This document shows positions 20,861 to 33,800 of a stretch of DNA of 64,000 nt, piece after piece (position 1 is the stretch's first letter; each line of letters opens with the position of its first letter). The notes under the pieces were generated by a model. The model saw only the letters and a list, made by a program, of their open reading frames with translations. It ran no database searches and was not told where the DNA came from. This stretch comes from Gyrodactylus bullatarudis. Lineage: Eukaryota; Platyhelminthes; Monogenea; Gyrodactylidea; Gyrodactylidae. The translations under genes were made by a program, and so were the position numbers. The stretch is from positions 105,293 to 169,292 of the forward strand of contig SSNU01000275.1 of assembly GCA_012064415.1 (NCBI GenBank), written 5' to 3'.

Positions 20861-23800
20861 TTTGTAATTATCCTAATAATTTAACTTTGGCGTTATGATT
20901 GAATGCTGACAAAATTACATCGTTTTACTGTATTTTTCCGAGATTTTTGATAAACAAGAGGGGGAAGGTTGATCCTTTTGATTGATATTTTTGGCTGCGA
21001 CCCTTCTCTTTTGAATTTCCCGAATAAAATTTGAAAATTTCTTGAAATTAAGTAGTTTATAAGGGAATAATAAGAGGCATTACTCTTTTCGCTAATTTTT
21101 CCATTTTGAAAATGCTCAATTTTAAAAAGAAATTGAATTTGATTTCTCTCAGTTTCCTCACGTCATCTCTCAAATTTTTCAACGAATACCGACAAACTTC
21201 AGTGGCATCAATGTCAATGTGACACATGAGTATTTTCCTGGGTTCTTCCTAAAATTCAATATCGCTTTATGGTGGCCTCTTCTTAGTTTAGGGCATCTGG
21301 ATTTCTATCTTTTTAAACTGTACCCATGTGTCTTTGACTACAGAACTGAATCGAATTGTGTACAGATTGTAAATTCTCATCTTCATCATTTCAACTATAG
21401 TAAGATTTGATTGAAAATTTTGCAATCAATTACTTTCGGCGTAAAAATATAAATCTTATTCTGAATACATATGAGCATCATGGTGATTATAGGAAAAAAG
21501 TGGCAATATCATAACGAGGAATGAAAAAATTGCAAAACATTATCTGGGCACTAAAATATTTTTAAAGCACAGTGAGTATTCTCGTGAGATGTTCGGTGAA
21601 AGAAAAATTTTCACACTACCCTAATCCATACTAAATTTAAGAAAATCACTTCTCATTTTCTCATATAGAAAGTTGTCTGAATATTTTCTCGAAAATTTAC
21701 TTCTACTTATAAAACTCTGCATTCATTGTTTTTTTAATAAACTTTATCGTCTATTTATCTACTTCCACTATCGATTTTCAATGTCCAAAAGTAGAGTTTG
21801 AATAATTTTCTTTAAAATGTGGTATTTTACTTAAATATTTTTGGGGAACAATGCAGTGTTTCAACTAAAAAACTTTTTTGAAATTAATAGAATTTTCTAG
21901 CTCAAAGTTCGAAAAAATAGGTATTTAGCGTCAACTCTAAATGCGAAAAGATACCTTTCAAGATTCTTTTCTTCAAATCATAAGAAGGAAACCCAGATTT
22001 AACAGATTTTTGATTGGGCTTTTTACTAAAAACCATGAGCTTCCAACTTCATAATTACAAATTATGAACTTTTTCTATACGAATTAGTTTCAGTTTTTTC
22101 AAACTCTAAATGGCTCAACGATTACACATAAACCATCTTCAAGATTTTTAGTAGAGACCTCATCAATTGCCAGAAACTTGAATCGAAAACTATTCTATTT
22201 TCTCCCCAATATTTTCATTCAAGCTATAGTATTTAATTCTTTAATGAAATAATAATTGATTAAATTCAGCTGATAAATATGAAACACCTACGTTTTTTGT
22301 TCTCCACATTGTCCTTGTTAATTCCAATAAAACAACTCAATTCCCTCACCCCATTATTACACTCATAGACTCAATGGGGAAACACATCTATATTTAATTT
22401 ACTGTTGTATTTATAGAAATATTTTCAAGAAAAAAAATTAATTTCTTTTACTTGAAGTCATTCTATCAAAAGTTAGCGTACACTAATAGAAATGTCTTTT
22501 TATTCACACAGATAAATAAAAAGAACATTAATGTAAACTTATCAAAAGAGAAAGTATCCTTCTTTTCTCGAGTCGTATGATCTGGTGGTTTTTAAATGCG
22601 CGACTCGGTTTTTAGATCGATTTAAAGAGAGTTTAGATTACAGTCAAGTGATAGATAACGCCTCGAGATACCTCTACCCAAAAAATAATCCTGTATACCT
22701 CTCTGCCCCAATTTCATTGACCAATAATATTTGAGTATCTTATCAACCAATCGATAGACAATGTTTTTATAAACTGGGTTGTGAAATTTTCATTAAGCTA
22801 GCATTAGAGAACTCACAGAAAATAAGTTAAAAAGTTTGGATCTGAAATAAACAAAAAAATCACATACATCTACGCTACTTAGAAATCTCAGTTTTTACAT
22901 CGTAAATTTGAAATTGATGAAAATCATTTTCGGATGTAAATAATGTGATCCACTTTTTTCAAACGTGAAAATATAAATCGAGTAGAAGTCGATTCTTGAT
23001 AATTTTTTGGTCAATAACTCAAGATACTTCATAAAGAGCGAGTCTTGTAAAATTGTATCTGATTTCCTTGCCTAATTTGTTTCCTAAAGAACTTTTCACA
23101 ACAGTTCACAAAAATTCTCAACTTTGTATCTATCTTTATCTTATTAAAGATTTTAGATTCCATTCTAGATCATAATAATTATAATTTTTACTCAGTCTGA
23201 TCAATAAGAAACTCTTTTTAAAGTGATCCACAAGAGGTGCTTAGATTCGTCGATTCAATCACTTAAAACAAGGCTTATTTAAGCCCACTTGATACATCTC
23301 AGAGTAAGGCTCATTTCACTACCTGTATAAAACTGAAATTTTATTCAGTTCTCAAGTAAAAATAACAATTGAAGTAAAATGGTGGCTACTTAATGATACA
23401 ATTTCAAGTTAGGTTAGGTTTTTATGAGAGTAAATATCGATTGGAATTATTTATTTTATTCTAAAGAGTTGTCAAGAATTTCAATTACTAAATAATAAAA
23501 GGCAGAAAAAACAATATTTAGATGTTGCCTTGATTGAAGAAAGTCAAAATTCTTTTACAAAAGATTTTTCCGATTAACAACTGTGAGACAGACCAAGTTT
23601 TAACTAATTTAGCATATGGCTTGTCGATTTTGTACAATTCCTAATCAATCGCTTCTCGGATTACTAGGATGGCTTGTAATTCTTTTAGATTTTCAATCTG
23701 GAACAAATTATTTTCACATATTCACCTGGATTTATCAGCGGATTATGTTTTGACATGAAGTAAAGACTAAGCCGAATCCTGACTTTATATTCTATCTGAA

Positions 23801-26800
23801 TGATTAAACATGAAGCATATTTGAAAGGATCGTACATTGCAAAAATTATTCGAAATACTAATCAAATAATTGCAGCATTTATTGAAGATATTTAGCAGAG
23901 GTAGATGAAAATAGTCTTTTAACAAAAATACCATAAGTCTGAAGACTCATTCAATAGTTCAAGGTGCAATTCATCGAAAAATCTTGATTCCATCCCAGAG
24001 TATAATTCCTTGGATTTTCAACCGATTTCAATAAACTTTAGACACGAACTCATTTAAAACGTGAATGAAAAATTCCTTTTTGCTAATGGGAGTTTTAATA
24101 CAAATGGGGATGTTTAGACCCCCAAATATCAAACTAGGGTTAAAGAACGCAAAAATTCCAAAAATAAATAAAATATTTGTCTTAAATTACTATTGTGTAA
24201 TCATTGGAGGTTTGGAACTAATTTAAAAAGCATTAACGAAGTTGATATTTTGAGAGTTGAAATTTTCATTGGTTGGAACTTCTCATACAGCTTTGAATTT
24301 AAGTTCAAACACATAGCACTGAGATCGGAAGAAATTTTGCACCCAGATAAAAAATGATTCATGAGAGCAAGTTTGAAAAATTTTTTTCAGATCTCATTGA
24401 AAAGTGAGTTTATTGTTGGATAGCATAAAAGATATGAGTCTATATCTTTTCAGTAAAAATTGACAGGGATTACTCTGTTACTTGATTCTGAAATTATTAT
24501 GCATAAACTTGGTCTATGCGATTTATTCCCCACTGCCCTTTCAGTACGAATAAGCATATTCCCTTTCTGCTTCAGATCGGTTTCAGGGTCTGAAAATTTG
24601 TCCTCATGTTGCTAGTTAGCTAGAAAGAATTAGTTTTGCCCAATAGGGCAGGTGAATGAAGTGCCAGAGTTTTTCTTTGGTGCTTCCAGCTATACATTCA
24701 ATTTGATATTTTTGAACATTCAGTTTGGATCAAAACGATGATCGAATCATTCAAGAAAATCGAATTTTTATAGCATAATAAATATAATTATGATCCAAAG
24801 GTAATGAAAGATTCGATTTATCTAGTCCTGTTCAGAGTAAAATTAGCTGACATTTTTAAAATTCTTTTGAAGAATGATAAATTGCACTGTACGGACATGA
24901 AGAAACAGATTCTGCTAAATTTGTGTATTGAGAAGAATGAAAACTTACTCAGCCTTACACGTGAGCATAAAGATTTTGAGAAGAAAATTTTACTCCTCGT
25001 AAATCAGTGAATCAAACTATTTTTAATTGCGTAGAAAATTTGAAACCTGGGGCTTTTTAAGAGTCAGTCTGGCATGATGGGTGGATTTCGAAATAGCTCA
25101 AAGACTATTTAAACAAAATTACAGGCGGTTTCATTAGTTTTACGAAATTTCATCCATGTCTAGTGACTTCTGTTTCATATTTAGTTTTCAGGGCCGGAAA
25201 AATGGAAGAATTTGTGTTTTTGGCCAATAGCTCAGCTCATGGATTTTCTAGGATTATTTTGAGGTCAGATTCGGGATCAGTATAATATTTTGGACCAGAA
25301 AAATCTAATCTTATATCAGAATAAATTATCCTGCCTATGTAATGTATTTCGGAAATAGCCAAATGGCCACTTTTTTATTCTAACAACAATATATGGGCTC
25401 ATTTTATATGATGTATTCGGGAAATATACGACGCTTTCCTGACTAATAAAGTCACTGACTATCCGTAGAAATTCTCATCTTTTAATTTAGTTTTTGTTTC
25501 ACAACAGAATCAGAATCTATCAGAATATAAATAAATTTCCAAAAATTAATTGTAAATTTAGATTACAACAAAAATTATGTTTCTCATCTCTCTAGAGTCT
25601 AAAAAATGAATAACATGAAGTCTGATAATTGTAATTATTAAGGGAATTATCTCGAGACATCTATTTGAAATACATAATCTTGATTATTTATTCAGGATCC
25701 ATTATTTACTCAAGGACATTTTATTGTGTAATTTGATATTCTTACAGTGAGATTAGTGTGGACAGGACAAATATATCAATTTTCATCATCGTAAAATACA
25801 TTAAATAGAGATCCATTCTATTCTTTCATTAGGAAATTCAATCAAATTGGTTAATACTAAGGATTGAGTTGGTTAAGTCTTAGAAAAATAAAGTCACGAA
25901 AAAACTAAAGCTTCAAAATGAGGTATTTTCCAAGATTTCATGTGCTCAAATAACAAAGTCAAAAATATGACTAAAAGTAAGTATAATATTCATCAAATTA
26001 GAGATTTCATCTCCTCCATTCTCTTTACTTAATACAAAACTGAGTTTTATTGAGATAAAAATTATTAAAATAAGCATACTTTATAATTACATTGTTATGT
26101 ATTAAAAAAACATTTTTGTTGAATTTTAATCCATTTATAATTTAACTTGCAATCTTATATTCATGATTTTTACATCATAGTGTTCCAAGTCTTAGTCCGA
26201 AATTTAACGATTCCATATGTTTTCTCTTACCAATATACCGATAATACATCAGGAATATACCGAAAATATTCACGCGATTTCTCGCGAAGGTTCACTCCAC
26301 CAGTTCTGTCCACGATTTTGGAAAATCATAAAAATTTGAATGAATTTAATTGGTTCACTTAAAAAAGAGGTTTTTTTCTGCGACAACTGAAGGTGGGAAT
26401 TTATAATTTTTGAATTTTTTCATCAAGAAATCGAATTCACTCAAGGATTTTTTGGGATCTAGATCATGAGGCGGACTTTTACGATAAGAAGGAAAAAAAT
26501 ATGGAAAATTTGAAATATCTGATTTTAAGGCTCATACAATAATAATTTGGTAGCTTGAATTTTTGGAAATCATCTTGAAATTGCTTTCATTCACCTCACT
26601 CACCGCATCTATCAGTATGTTTCATAGATGATGAGTTATTCTTGTTCAGATGCTCATTGAACGCTGGTCTTCTCTCTGCTTTCTACCTAGCTCACCACAT
26701 GGTGCCTCAAAGCAGTGAATGAGATTCGATTCTTCCTATTCTTCCAGCTTCTCTTTCGGTTTCATAATAAAGACCATATGCAGATTAAAGCATTTCGTGC

Positions 26801-27100
26801 TGCTAATTGCTCGAACTAATTCGGAAATGTATTCAATATTAATTTAACGGGAATATCTTATTTAAAATGACCATTCAGATTTCATTTAATTTCACGTATT
26901 AAAATTTATCGAAAATTTGATATCTCAACAAAGCATATCGAAATAAAAATAAAAAATAGGACTCTCTCCTTTTTTGAATAAGCACAATGTAGGAATTTCA
27001 GTGTTTTTAGACATTAAACCTACTAGAAAAGTGTGGTCACTGGTTATTACTATGTCCTTGTGAATCTAACTTGATGGAGATTGTCTTCTCACACCTAGAT
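20861..27100. other. Gene-poor AT-rich stretch
   Basis: I find no convincing exon. Pieces of the FB-1 foldback family are visible near 21895-22060 and 26395-26480 (GGGAATTTATAATTTTTGAA, AAGAAATCGAATTCACTCA). The open frames at 24804-25010 and 26147-26362 lack coding character or family resemblance. A 3' gene for ATRX begins only at 31047. Confidence 0.5.
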
Positions 27101-27123
27101 GGATATTCAACTCACATTAGCAG

Positions 27124-27163
27124 ATTTAGACGCGTTTCGTCCTTATTGGACTCGTCAGTACAC
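27124..27163 (-). ncRNA. Hammerhead-like core of the classical short-helix-III type
   Basis: Minus strand reads CTGACGA, then a perfect helix II (GTCC AATAA GGAC), GAAAC, and GCGTC, where ACGCGT folds as a tiny helix III and GTC is the cleavage triplet. This is the arrangement known from schistosome satellite and retroelement hammerheads. Helix I is weak: only two A-T pairs next to the core are evident, so activity is uncertain. Confidence 0.62.
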
Positions 27164-27814
27164 CATAGTTTCTCTTAGTTTCCATGGGATGAGAGCATAA
27201 ACTTTTTACATCGTTGTTTTCGAAAACGTTTAGCCATTCAAATTTTGTGCAATCGTATGATAATGTTTTGATTCATATGTGAATATCAAATCTTATTATC
27301 CTAAGGCCTAATCATAAGTTTCAATTGCTTTGGAAATATGTCAAACGATGACAGACATCGATCATGAATATAAAATAGTAACTAGTCAGTCATTTGTATT
27401 CATCAGTTGTAGACAAGAGATATCCTAATCAATTTGGAGGGAGAATTTATTCAGAAAAAAAATACAAAATACACTATGAGATCAGATATTTGAACAAGAT
27501 CTTTGGAATTGATAAAAGTTAACAATAGATATCTTTGTAATATTACTCTGGGGTATTGTATTAACTTTATTTTGTCAACTTTAAAATACTCCTTGAGTAA
27601 AATTCCAACAATGAACACTTGTAAGTAATTGAATGATTTTAAAAAACTTTATTTTACAGAAATACAGTACGCATTTTGCCAGGTCTTATCTTTTTCTCTA
27701 ATCCTGATCTGATTCATATACGGATAACTTAGGAGTAGACCTATATGAAACAGGTACACTCAGAAATCAAAAATGGCTAAATTATTTCGTTATTGATTTA
27801 TCGAGATAAGCACC

Positions 27815-28335
27815 AAACTATCAGGAAGCTATCTAAAGCTGTCTACCCAGCTCCTCAGTCGCATTTAATCACTCATCTGCCAGATAAACATGAAATGCTG
27901 ACCCCCGTGTTTTTGTTAGGGAGGGGCCTGCAATTTTTATTCAAAATGGTCAAGATAATCTCCTCTTCTATCATCATGGTTAGTCACGTATGTCTTGACC
28001 TGGCGAATTGTTTGCTCTTTAATGTGAGATTTTGTGCTCTTGGCATGGTGAATGACATTTCCAAATCACACGACTTGATATGGCTTAGTTTGAGAGAAGT
28101 TTGTCCAATAGATTTGTGAGTGTGGCCCCTCCCTAACACGTGGGTCATAAGACGTGAGATAAGATAGAAGGGGAGATTATCTTGACCATTTTGAATAAAA
28201 ATTGCAGGCCCCTCCCTAACAAAAACACGGGGGTCAGCACTTCATGTTTACGTGCAAGACCCCTTCTTCGTAAGTCAATGTTTATCTGGCAGATGAGTGA
28301 TTAAATGCGACTGAGGAGCTGGGTAGACAGCTTTT
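27815..28335. mobile_element. Foldback element
   Basis: Left arm CTGTCTACCCAGCTCCTCAG.. through CAGATAAACATG.. and GACCCCCGTGTTTTTGTTAG..; the right arm is the reverse complement, with about 45 bp extra near 28235-28280. Arms are 130-150 bp around a centre of about 190 bp. The 108-residue open frame in it is an accident of the arms. Confidence 0.85.
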
Positions 28336-29039
28336 TGATGTTTTTCTCAAAAATTTTAAACTTGAATTGATATTGCACCGAATTATTTAGCGGGATAAAA
28401 ATATGCAGCGATGCATAATGCAGGCGATCTATTGAGACCGAAATCAGTGTATTCCGATCATTAATCACGGTTTTTCTATAACTCAGCTTATACTAGGATA
28501 GAAATTTTTATATGGAACAAAAGAGGACGTCATAATCCATTGATCAGTTAACATAACTACTTGATCACTCAAAATATAAAGGGTAGAGTGTCGTTTAAAA
28601 GTGTGATAAATCCTGAAAAAATAACATACCTACTTATAAGTAGCTATGTAAATAACTGATTCCAAAGGATTTAACTCTAAATACAATTGTTAGGAATTTT
28701 AGTGTACATGTGTAAATGAAGAAATTTCACGATAATCCAAGTTTTTACTTGTAAGCGTGATGGTTATGAATAAAAATGGGGGCTTGCCCTTTCTGAAAGA
28801 TCAAAGTCGAGTGTTTTTGAAGGAAAGATTTTACTTTCCTATAAAAATAACCTTGTCTTTGATATGTAAACGTGAATTTTAAATATCGGGACATAAGTCG
28901 GGTTTTATGAAATTTTTAAATTTTCTGATAATAAAAGTTTTACTTCTTCTTAGAATTTTTTTAATATGTCTACTATAGAGTAAAGATATTAACTATATCA
29001 TATTTTTCCCCAATTTTTTATTTTTTCAAGATTGCTCTT

Positions 29040-29135
29040 TGCTGAAGATTTTCAAAGACACTTTCAATTTTTCAAAAATAAAAGCTTTTATTCACCTCAA
29101 ACTCGTCGTTCTACTAACAAGCATGACTAGCAGTC
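29040..29135 (+). repeat. Relic of the 16.2-kb hammerhead foldback family
   Basis: Shares AATAAAAGCTTTTATTCACC with the helix III/cleavage part of 16546-16586 and GCATGACTAGCAGTCAGCAA with its outer end. The core is decayed (CAAAAA in place of CGAAAA). Confidence 0.5.
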
Positions 29136-29289
29136 AGCAACAAACTAACATTTTCCAAGAAATAAGGCAGCTTATGATCACAAACTTTCAATTTTGTTAA
29201 ATTTTCTTGAGGTAGGAATTTAGAGGATGCCAGATTCCCTTCAACTGTTGAATACATTTCAACTTCCAAGACAAATTCAGCTCAATAAT

Positions 29290-29378
29290 TTAACTCTAGA
29301 ACTGAATCTCGGGTTATTTTTCACCCGATTTGTATTGAAACCCCCATAATAAAAAAAATATTCAGTTCTATGGTTTAA
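29290..29378. mobile_element. 89-bp TTAA-flanked mini-element
   Basis: TTAA, then CTCTAGAACTGAATCTCGGG, a hairpin (TCGGGT..ACCCGA), and an end reading ATTCAGTTCTATGG then TTAA. Same element as 63214-63302. The TTAA flanks and short CCC/GGG-type ends suggest mobilisation by a piggyBac-like transposase. Confidence 0.78.
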
Positions 29379-29445
29379 ATTACGATTCTTATAATCCATT
29401 GATATCAGCAAATTTTGGTGAGTGTGGCGCGAATTCGAATTTTAA

Positions 29446-29650
29446 ATAATTTTTCGTGGTTAAAGTTCAGTTTAGGAACGCAGATTTTTAATATGATTTA
29501 ATCCTGTAATTACTAACAAGTAGCTTCTAGAATTCATTATTAAGCGTCTCGAACTGATAACTTAATAATGGATTCTCGAAGCTACTTGTTAGTAATTACA
29601 GGATTAAATCATATTTAAAAATGCGTTCCTAAACTGAACTTTAACCGTTT
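29446..29650. mobile_element. Small foldback element
   Basis: Arms of about 80 bp (GGTTAAAGTTCAGTTTAGGA.. and its complement) enclose a short centre near 29540-29560. Nearly perfect pairing across AGTAATTACAGGATTAAATC. Confidence 0.85.
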
Positions 29651-30820
29651 TCGTTTCCATATTCTGAAATGCCAAAGCTTGCTTCGTCAGAATAATTAAT
29701 TGCTATTTTTTGGAGTTTTAAGAATATTTAATCAGTACTCATGTATTGTTCGAACTAAATTTAGTTAAAAATCAGATAGGTTTTTGGCCAGCATAATACA
29801 ATACAAACAAATCTGAGAATTTTTAACATGATCAGGGGTGGAGGATTTAAACTGAAATTTATACAATACATTATACGATCAGTGCGAAAGGGTTTCAGCG
29901 CCATATAACCAGAGCATGAAGAATTACATTAGATGATGCCAATTTTCAATGTTCTTGAGAGATTTCATCTCGAATTCTGATGGCATGTTTTAATCACAAA
30001 GACCCCCTCATCGGACCGAAAAATAGTCTGCTCCACTGAAACATTGATAAGGTTTTGAAAAATTCTTATCTAAATTAATTAAGTTTTCGGTAAAATTTAT
30101 CAGCTTAGTTAATAATTTTATCATTCAAGTTTTGTTATTGAGAATTCATATTTCAACACATAAAATCCAGATGAAAATTCATTGAATTATAGTAAGGATT
30201 TATTTAGAGCTCTCATTGGAGATTTTTTTCATAATCATCTTGAAAGAGTTCCTTATTTCGATCAAAGTACAGTTTAACCCAATCACGATCAACTTGACTT
30301 GAAATCATATTTTTGTTGCTTGAATTCAGCTCAGAGTTGAGGTCTAACCCTAATTTGATATAAAGAGAGCATTCTTTTCTATGGTTATATTAAACTGTGA
30401 CTGGTTCAGGTATATTTCAGTTGTAACCAAATACCATATTAAATCTGTAACACAACACGAGTAATTATTGAAATTTATTCACAAAAAATTGTTCTTAAAA
30501 ATGTCACCAAAAATGCAAAATAACGCATTATAATCAGGAAACTTTGTAAACTGATTCAAGAAGGAATTTTGCATCTTGACACATCAAAATTTTATAGACA
30601 ATGAATATTAAGAATAATTCAAGACTGTTCCTGTCTGTATATTAAATAGAATAATTCTACGAAAGAGAAATAACAGGATTACATAAGATATTTCAAAGGG
30701 GAATGTAGAAAAAAACGTATTTCAAGTTTATACTTTAAATTGTTCAGCTACTAAAAGTTGAATAATGGACTGAAATTTTGAGGTAAAATATCTTCTCGAG
30801 GATTTATCATTATTAGCTGG

Positions 30821-33800
30821 CTATTTTGTCATGTTATTCCGATTTAGAGAAGTCTGACCAGAATTCGAAGATGATGTAGATGAGGTTGGTGGGTTAAGGG
30901 GATTTTTAGGAATGGTGGTTGTTCTTGCTTCATCCATCATAGTCTTCATAGTGAGATTATCAACTTGAGCCATTGTTAATTCAGGTCTAGAGATACGAAT
31001 TTGATCGAATATGGTTCTGTACCTCACAGTGGCAGAATTCGCTGTACCTTGAGGGAAATAGAAAAATAGTTTTAAATCAAAGAAAAATTCAAATATAGTG
31101 CGAAATATCTGTCATTATATTCTTCTCCCCTATTTTTGTTCCCTAACTAACCCTATTGTGAGACGATAGGAAAACAAGTCGAGAAAATAAGACTCATAAT
31201 TAACAAATAAACTATTCTAAATGAGATACTAATGGGAATTCTGTTTAGTAAGGATTCTTTTGATTTCCTATTGAATCTGAAACTAAATTTTTCCTCATTA
31301 ATCAATTGGCTAGAAAACTAAAATGAATTGGTCATGGTTTGTATAACAACGAATTTTCCATATCTTCACAAAATGTCTCATGAATGACCTGATGAGAATG
31401 CCATTTTAGAGGAAGAAATACGTAGTAAAATTTCATTGAATTTGAAACAATTTAGTCCGTATTATCTGATGCTAAATAATGCTGGAAATTCACATATTTG
31501 AAAATAGGCTGAAAAATTGTTACATCCCTAATTCATTTGATAGGACTAAATGGGCTCAAATAAAAACTCAAAATACATAAAATCTCGAAAGTCTAGTAAA
31601 TTTAATAAATCTATTTTTTAAAAAGCACACAAAGAGTCTCAATCAAAAACTCATTTTCTTCGGCGTTTCGCTGCCTTACTATTAATAGCTGGAGCGTTGG
31701 TCGTGTTTGGCAGAATATTGGGAAGAATAGTTTGTCTCTGAGCATTATTAGAGTTTGGTTGAGAGTTGATAACTATCTGAGGTGTACTTGGCCCGACAGG
31801 AGTATAAAACTTGTTTGTCGGTACCCCCTTGGGTATGACCTTTGGAATTCGAGTAATAATTTCAGTCTGTAAATCATTAATTCTAGTATTCAGGGTGTTT
31901 AGATTGTTGGCGAGAAAAGCTGTTTGAATCATGTTCGCAGGGTTGGCATTCATCTGTTGTCCATCAGTGGGCGTTTGTTGTTGTTGCAAATTAGCAGTGG
32001 TAATTTTCAATAGCTCCGTGATATTATTTCGCTGACTAATCAGGCTGACCAATTGTTTTTGTCTTGCCTGTAGTTCATTAATACTAAGTTGACGGTTCTG
32101 TGGAAGGACAGTTTGCACGTCACCAACAACATAATTATGCTTGTTTTGCTGAACCACATTGACACCAGCCTTTCTTTCCGCTTCATATTCTCGCCAGGCT
32201 TCCTTGCGTTCATCTTCAGTTAAACCTAAAAACAAGAGAGTATTATTCATAGACTAGTTGGAAATTTTTATATCACTTGCCTTCATCTTCTCTATTTTCC
32301 AGAAGAGAATCATGATTATGGTAATCGGCAATCAAGTAATTACTACTGCGTAGGATTTCTGCCAACAGACGATCTTTTGGTAGATTAGGTAGTTGAGTTG
32401 GCTTCTTTGGATCGAAAATATCTGGTTCAAAAGTGTAAAGTTCTTGGAGATCATTCTCGGAAAAATGTCGATCGATTTGCTTCTCGTCAATGACACGAAG
32501 AGCCAAGGACTGTTTGGTGACTTGTCGGTCATAAATCTTTTCTTCCATTGTACCTTGAGCAATGAGACGATAAATATACACGGGCTTAGTCTGTCCAAAT
32601 CGATAACAACGGAAAATTGATTGAATATCATGGCTGGGATTCCAGCTGACATCAAAGATGATCATACGATTAGCACCAGTTAAATTAATACCAAGACCCC
32701 CAGCACGGGTAGAGATGAGGAATAGTCGAAATCTATGATCAGACTGACGGTTGAATCGGACCTGATATTCTTTACGAGTTTGTGCATTAACAGATCCATC
32801 AATGCGCTCGTAATCTTGGCCTCTAATCCAAGTGTTGTGTTCAGTGTCTGAGTAATACTTTTTGTAATTGAGCTTATCATCAGGTCGCGGCTTTGCAATA
32901 ACCTCGTCCATAGTATGAATGACACTTGGGGCATAATCAGCGCATTCATCTCGAGACATTTTGTTATCATATCGCCATTGATTGTCGATTTGATAGAGGA
33001 AATGCTCAATCAAGTCCAAAGAGTAGAGGGAATGACTAAAGATGACAACCTTGTCTCCAATATCGGAGCATTCCTTGAGTATCAGGAAGAGGGCCTCCAA
33101 CTTGCCACCGAGTTCAATGTCGTAGTCATATTCTGGCTGGTAAAACTCTTCCCACCAAGACTCTTTCTGTTGTCTGTCCAATTTGGAAACTTCTTCTTTA
33201 GCTGTCAATAGAGGAAGATGATAAAAATTGGCAAATATGATTTGATAATGAAACTTACACAATACCTTTCTAGTCTTTTTCTTGGGAATGTTTTCAAGGG
33301 AATCGGAAGAGTCCCCACTAGATATTTCCTCGACAGAATCATTCTTGGTGCTCCTTTTAAGGGAAGCTTTCTCATCATCTTCTTCCTCTGAGCCTGTCTC
33401 CTCTTCCTCTTCTGACTCGTAGTCATCTTGCTCGTCAAACGGTTCATCTCCGTCATCAAGGATTGTTTTTCTGGCCATTTTCAGTTTATTCATCTTTAAA
33501 CAATAGGGATGAGAGTATACTCTATACAGGTTTTGATAGTCAATGAAGAGGGTAGCTCTTAAGCCAGTACAACTTGGTCTTAATTCAAGGTACTTTTCAT
33601 AAATCTTTGACTGAAGGTCGTGAAGACGACATTTGATAATGTACTCATATCGAGGGGGAAGGATGCTAGTGAGACATTGGTAGTCCCGTCGTTGGACACA
33701 TCCATCAAGAGTCTTGTATAAGATGTGAGCTCTTTTTTTCATCAGTTTAACATCATGGTCTGTTGAATTAGAATGCTGGCCATTTTTTATGGGATTTGCA

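Noticed and set aside
26570..26780. Less AT-rich stretch that might be an exon
   Set aside because: No frame gives a plausible peptide with splice sites, and I see no family match.
27793..28119. 108-codon open frame
   Set aside because: Lies across the arm and centre of a foldback element and shows no family resemblance.
32332..33459. Several overlapping open frames inside the ATRX helicase exons
   Set aside because: They are other-frame shadows of the ATRX coding sequence, whose own frame carries all SNF2 motifs.
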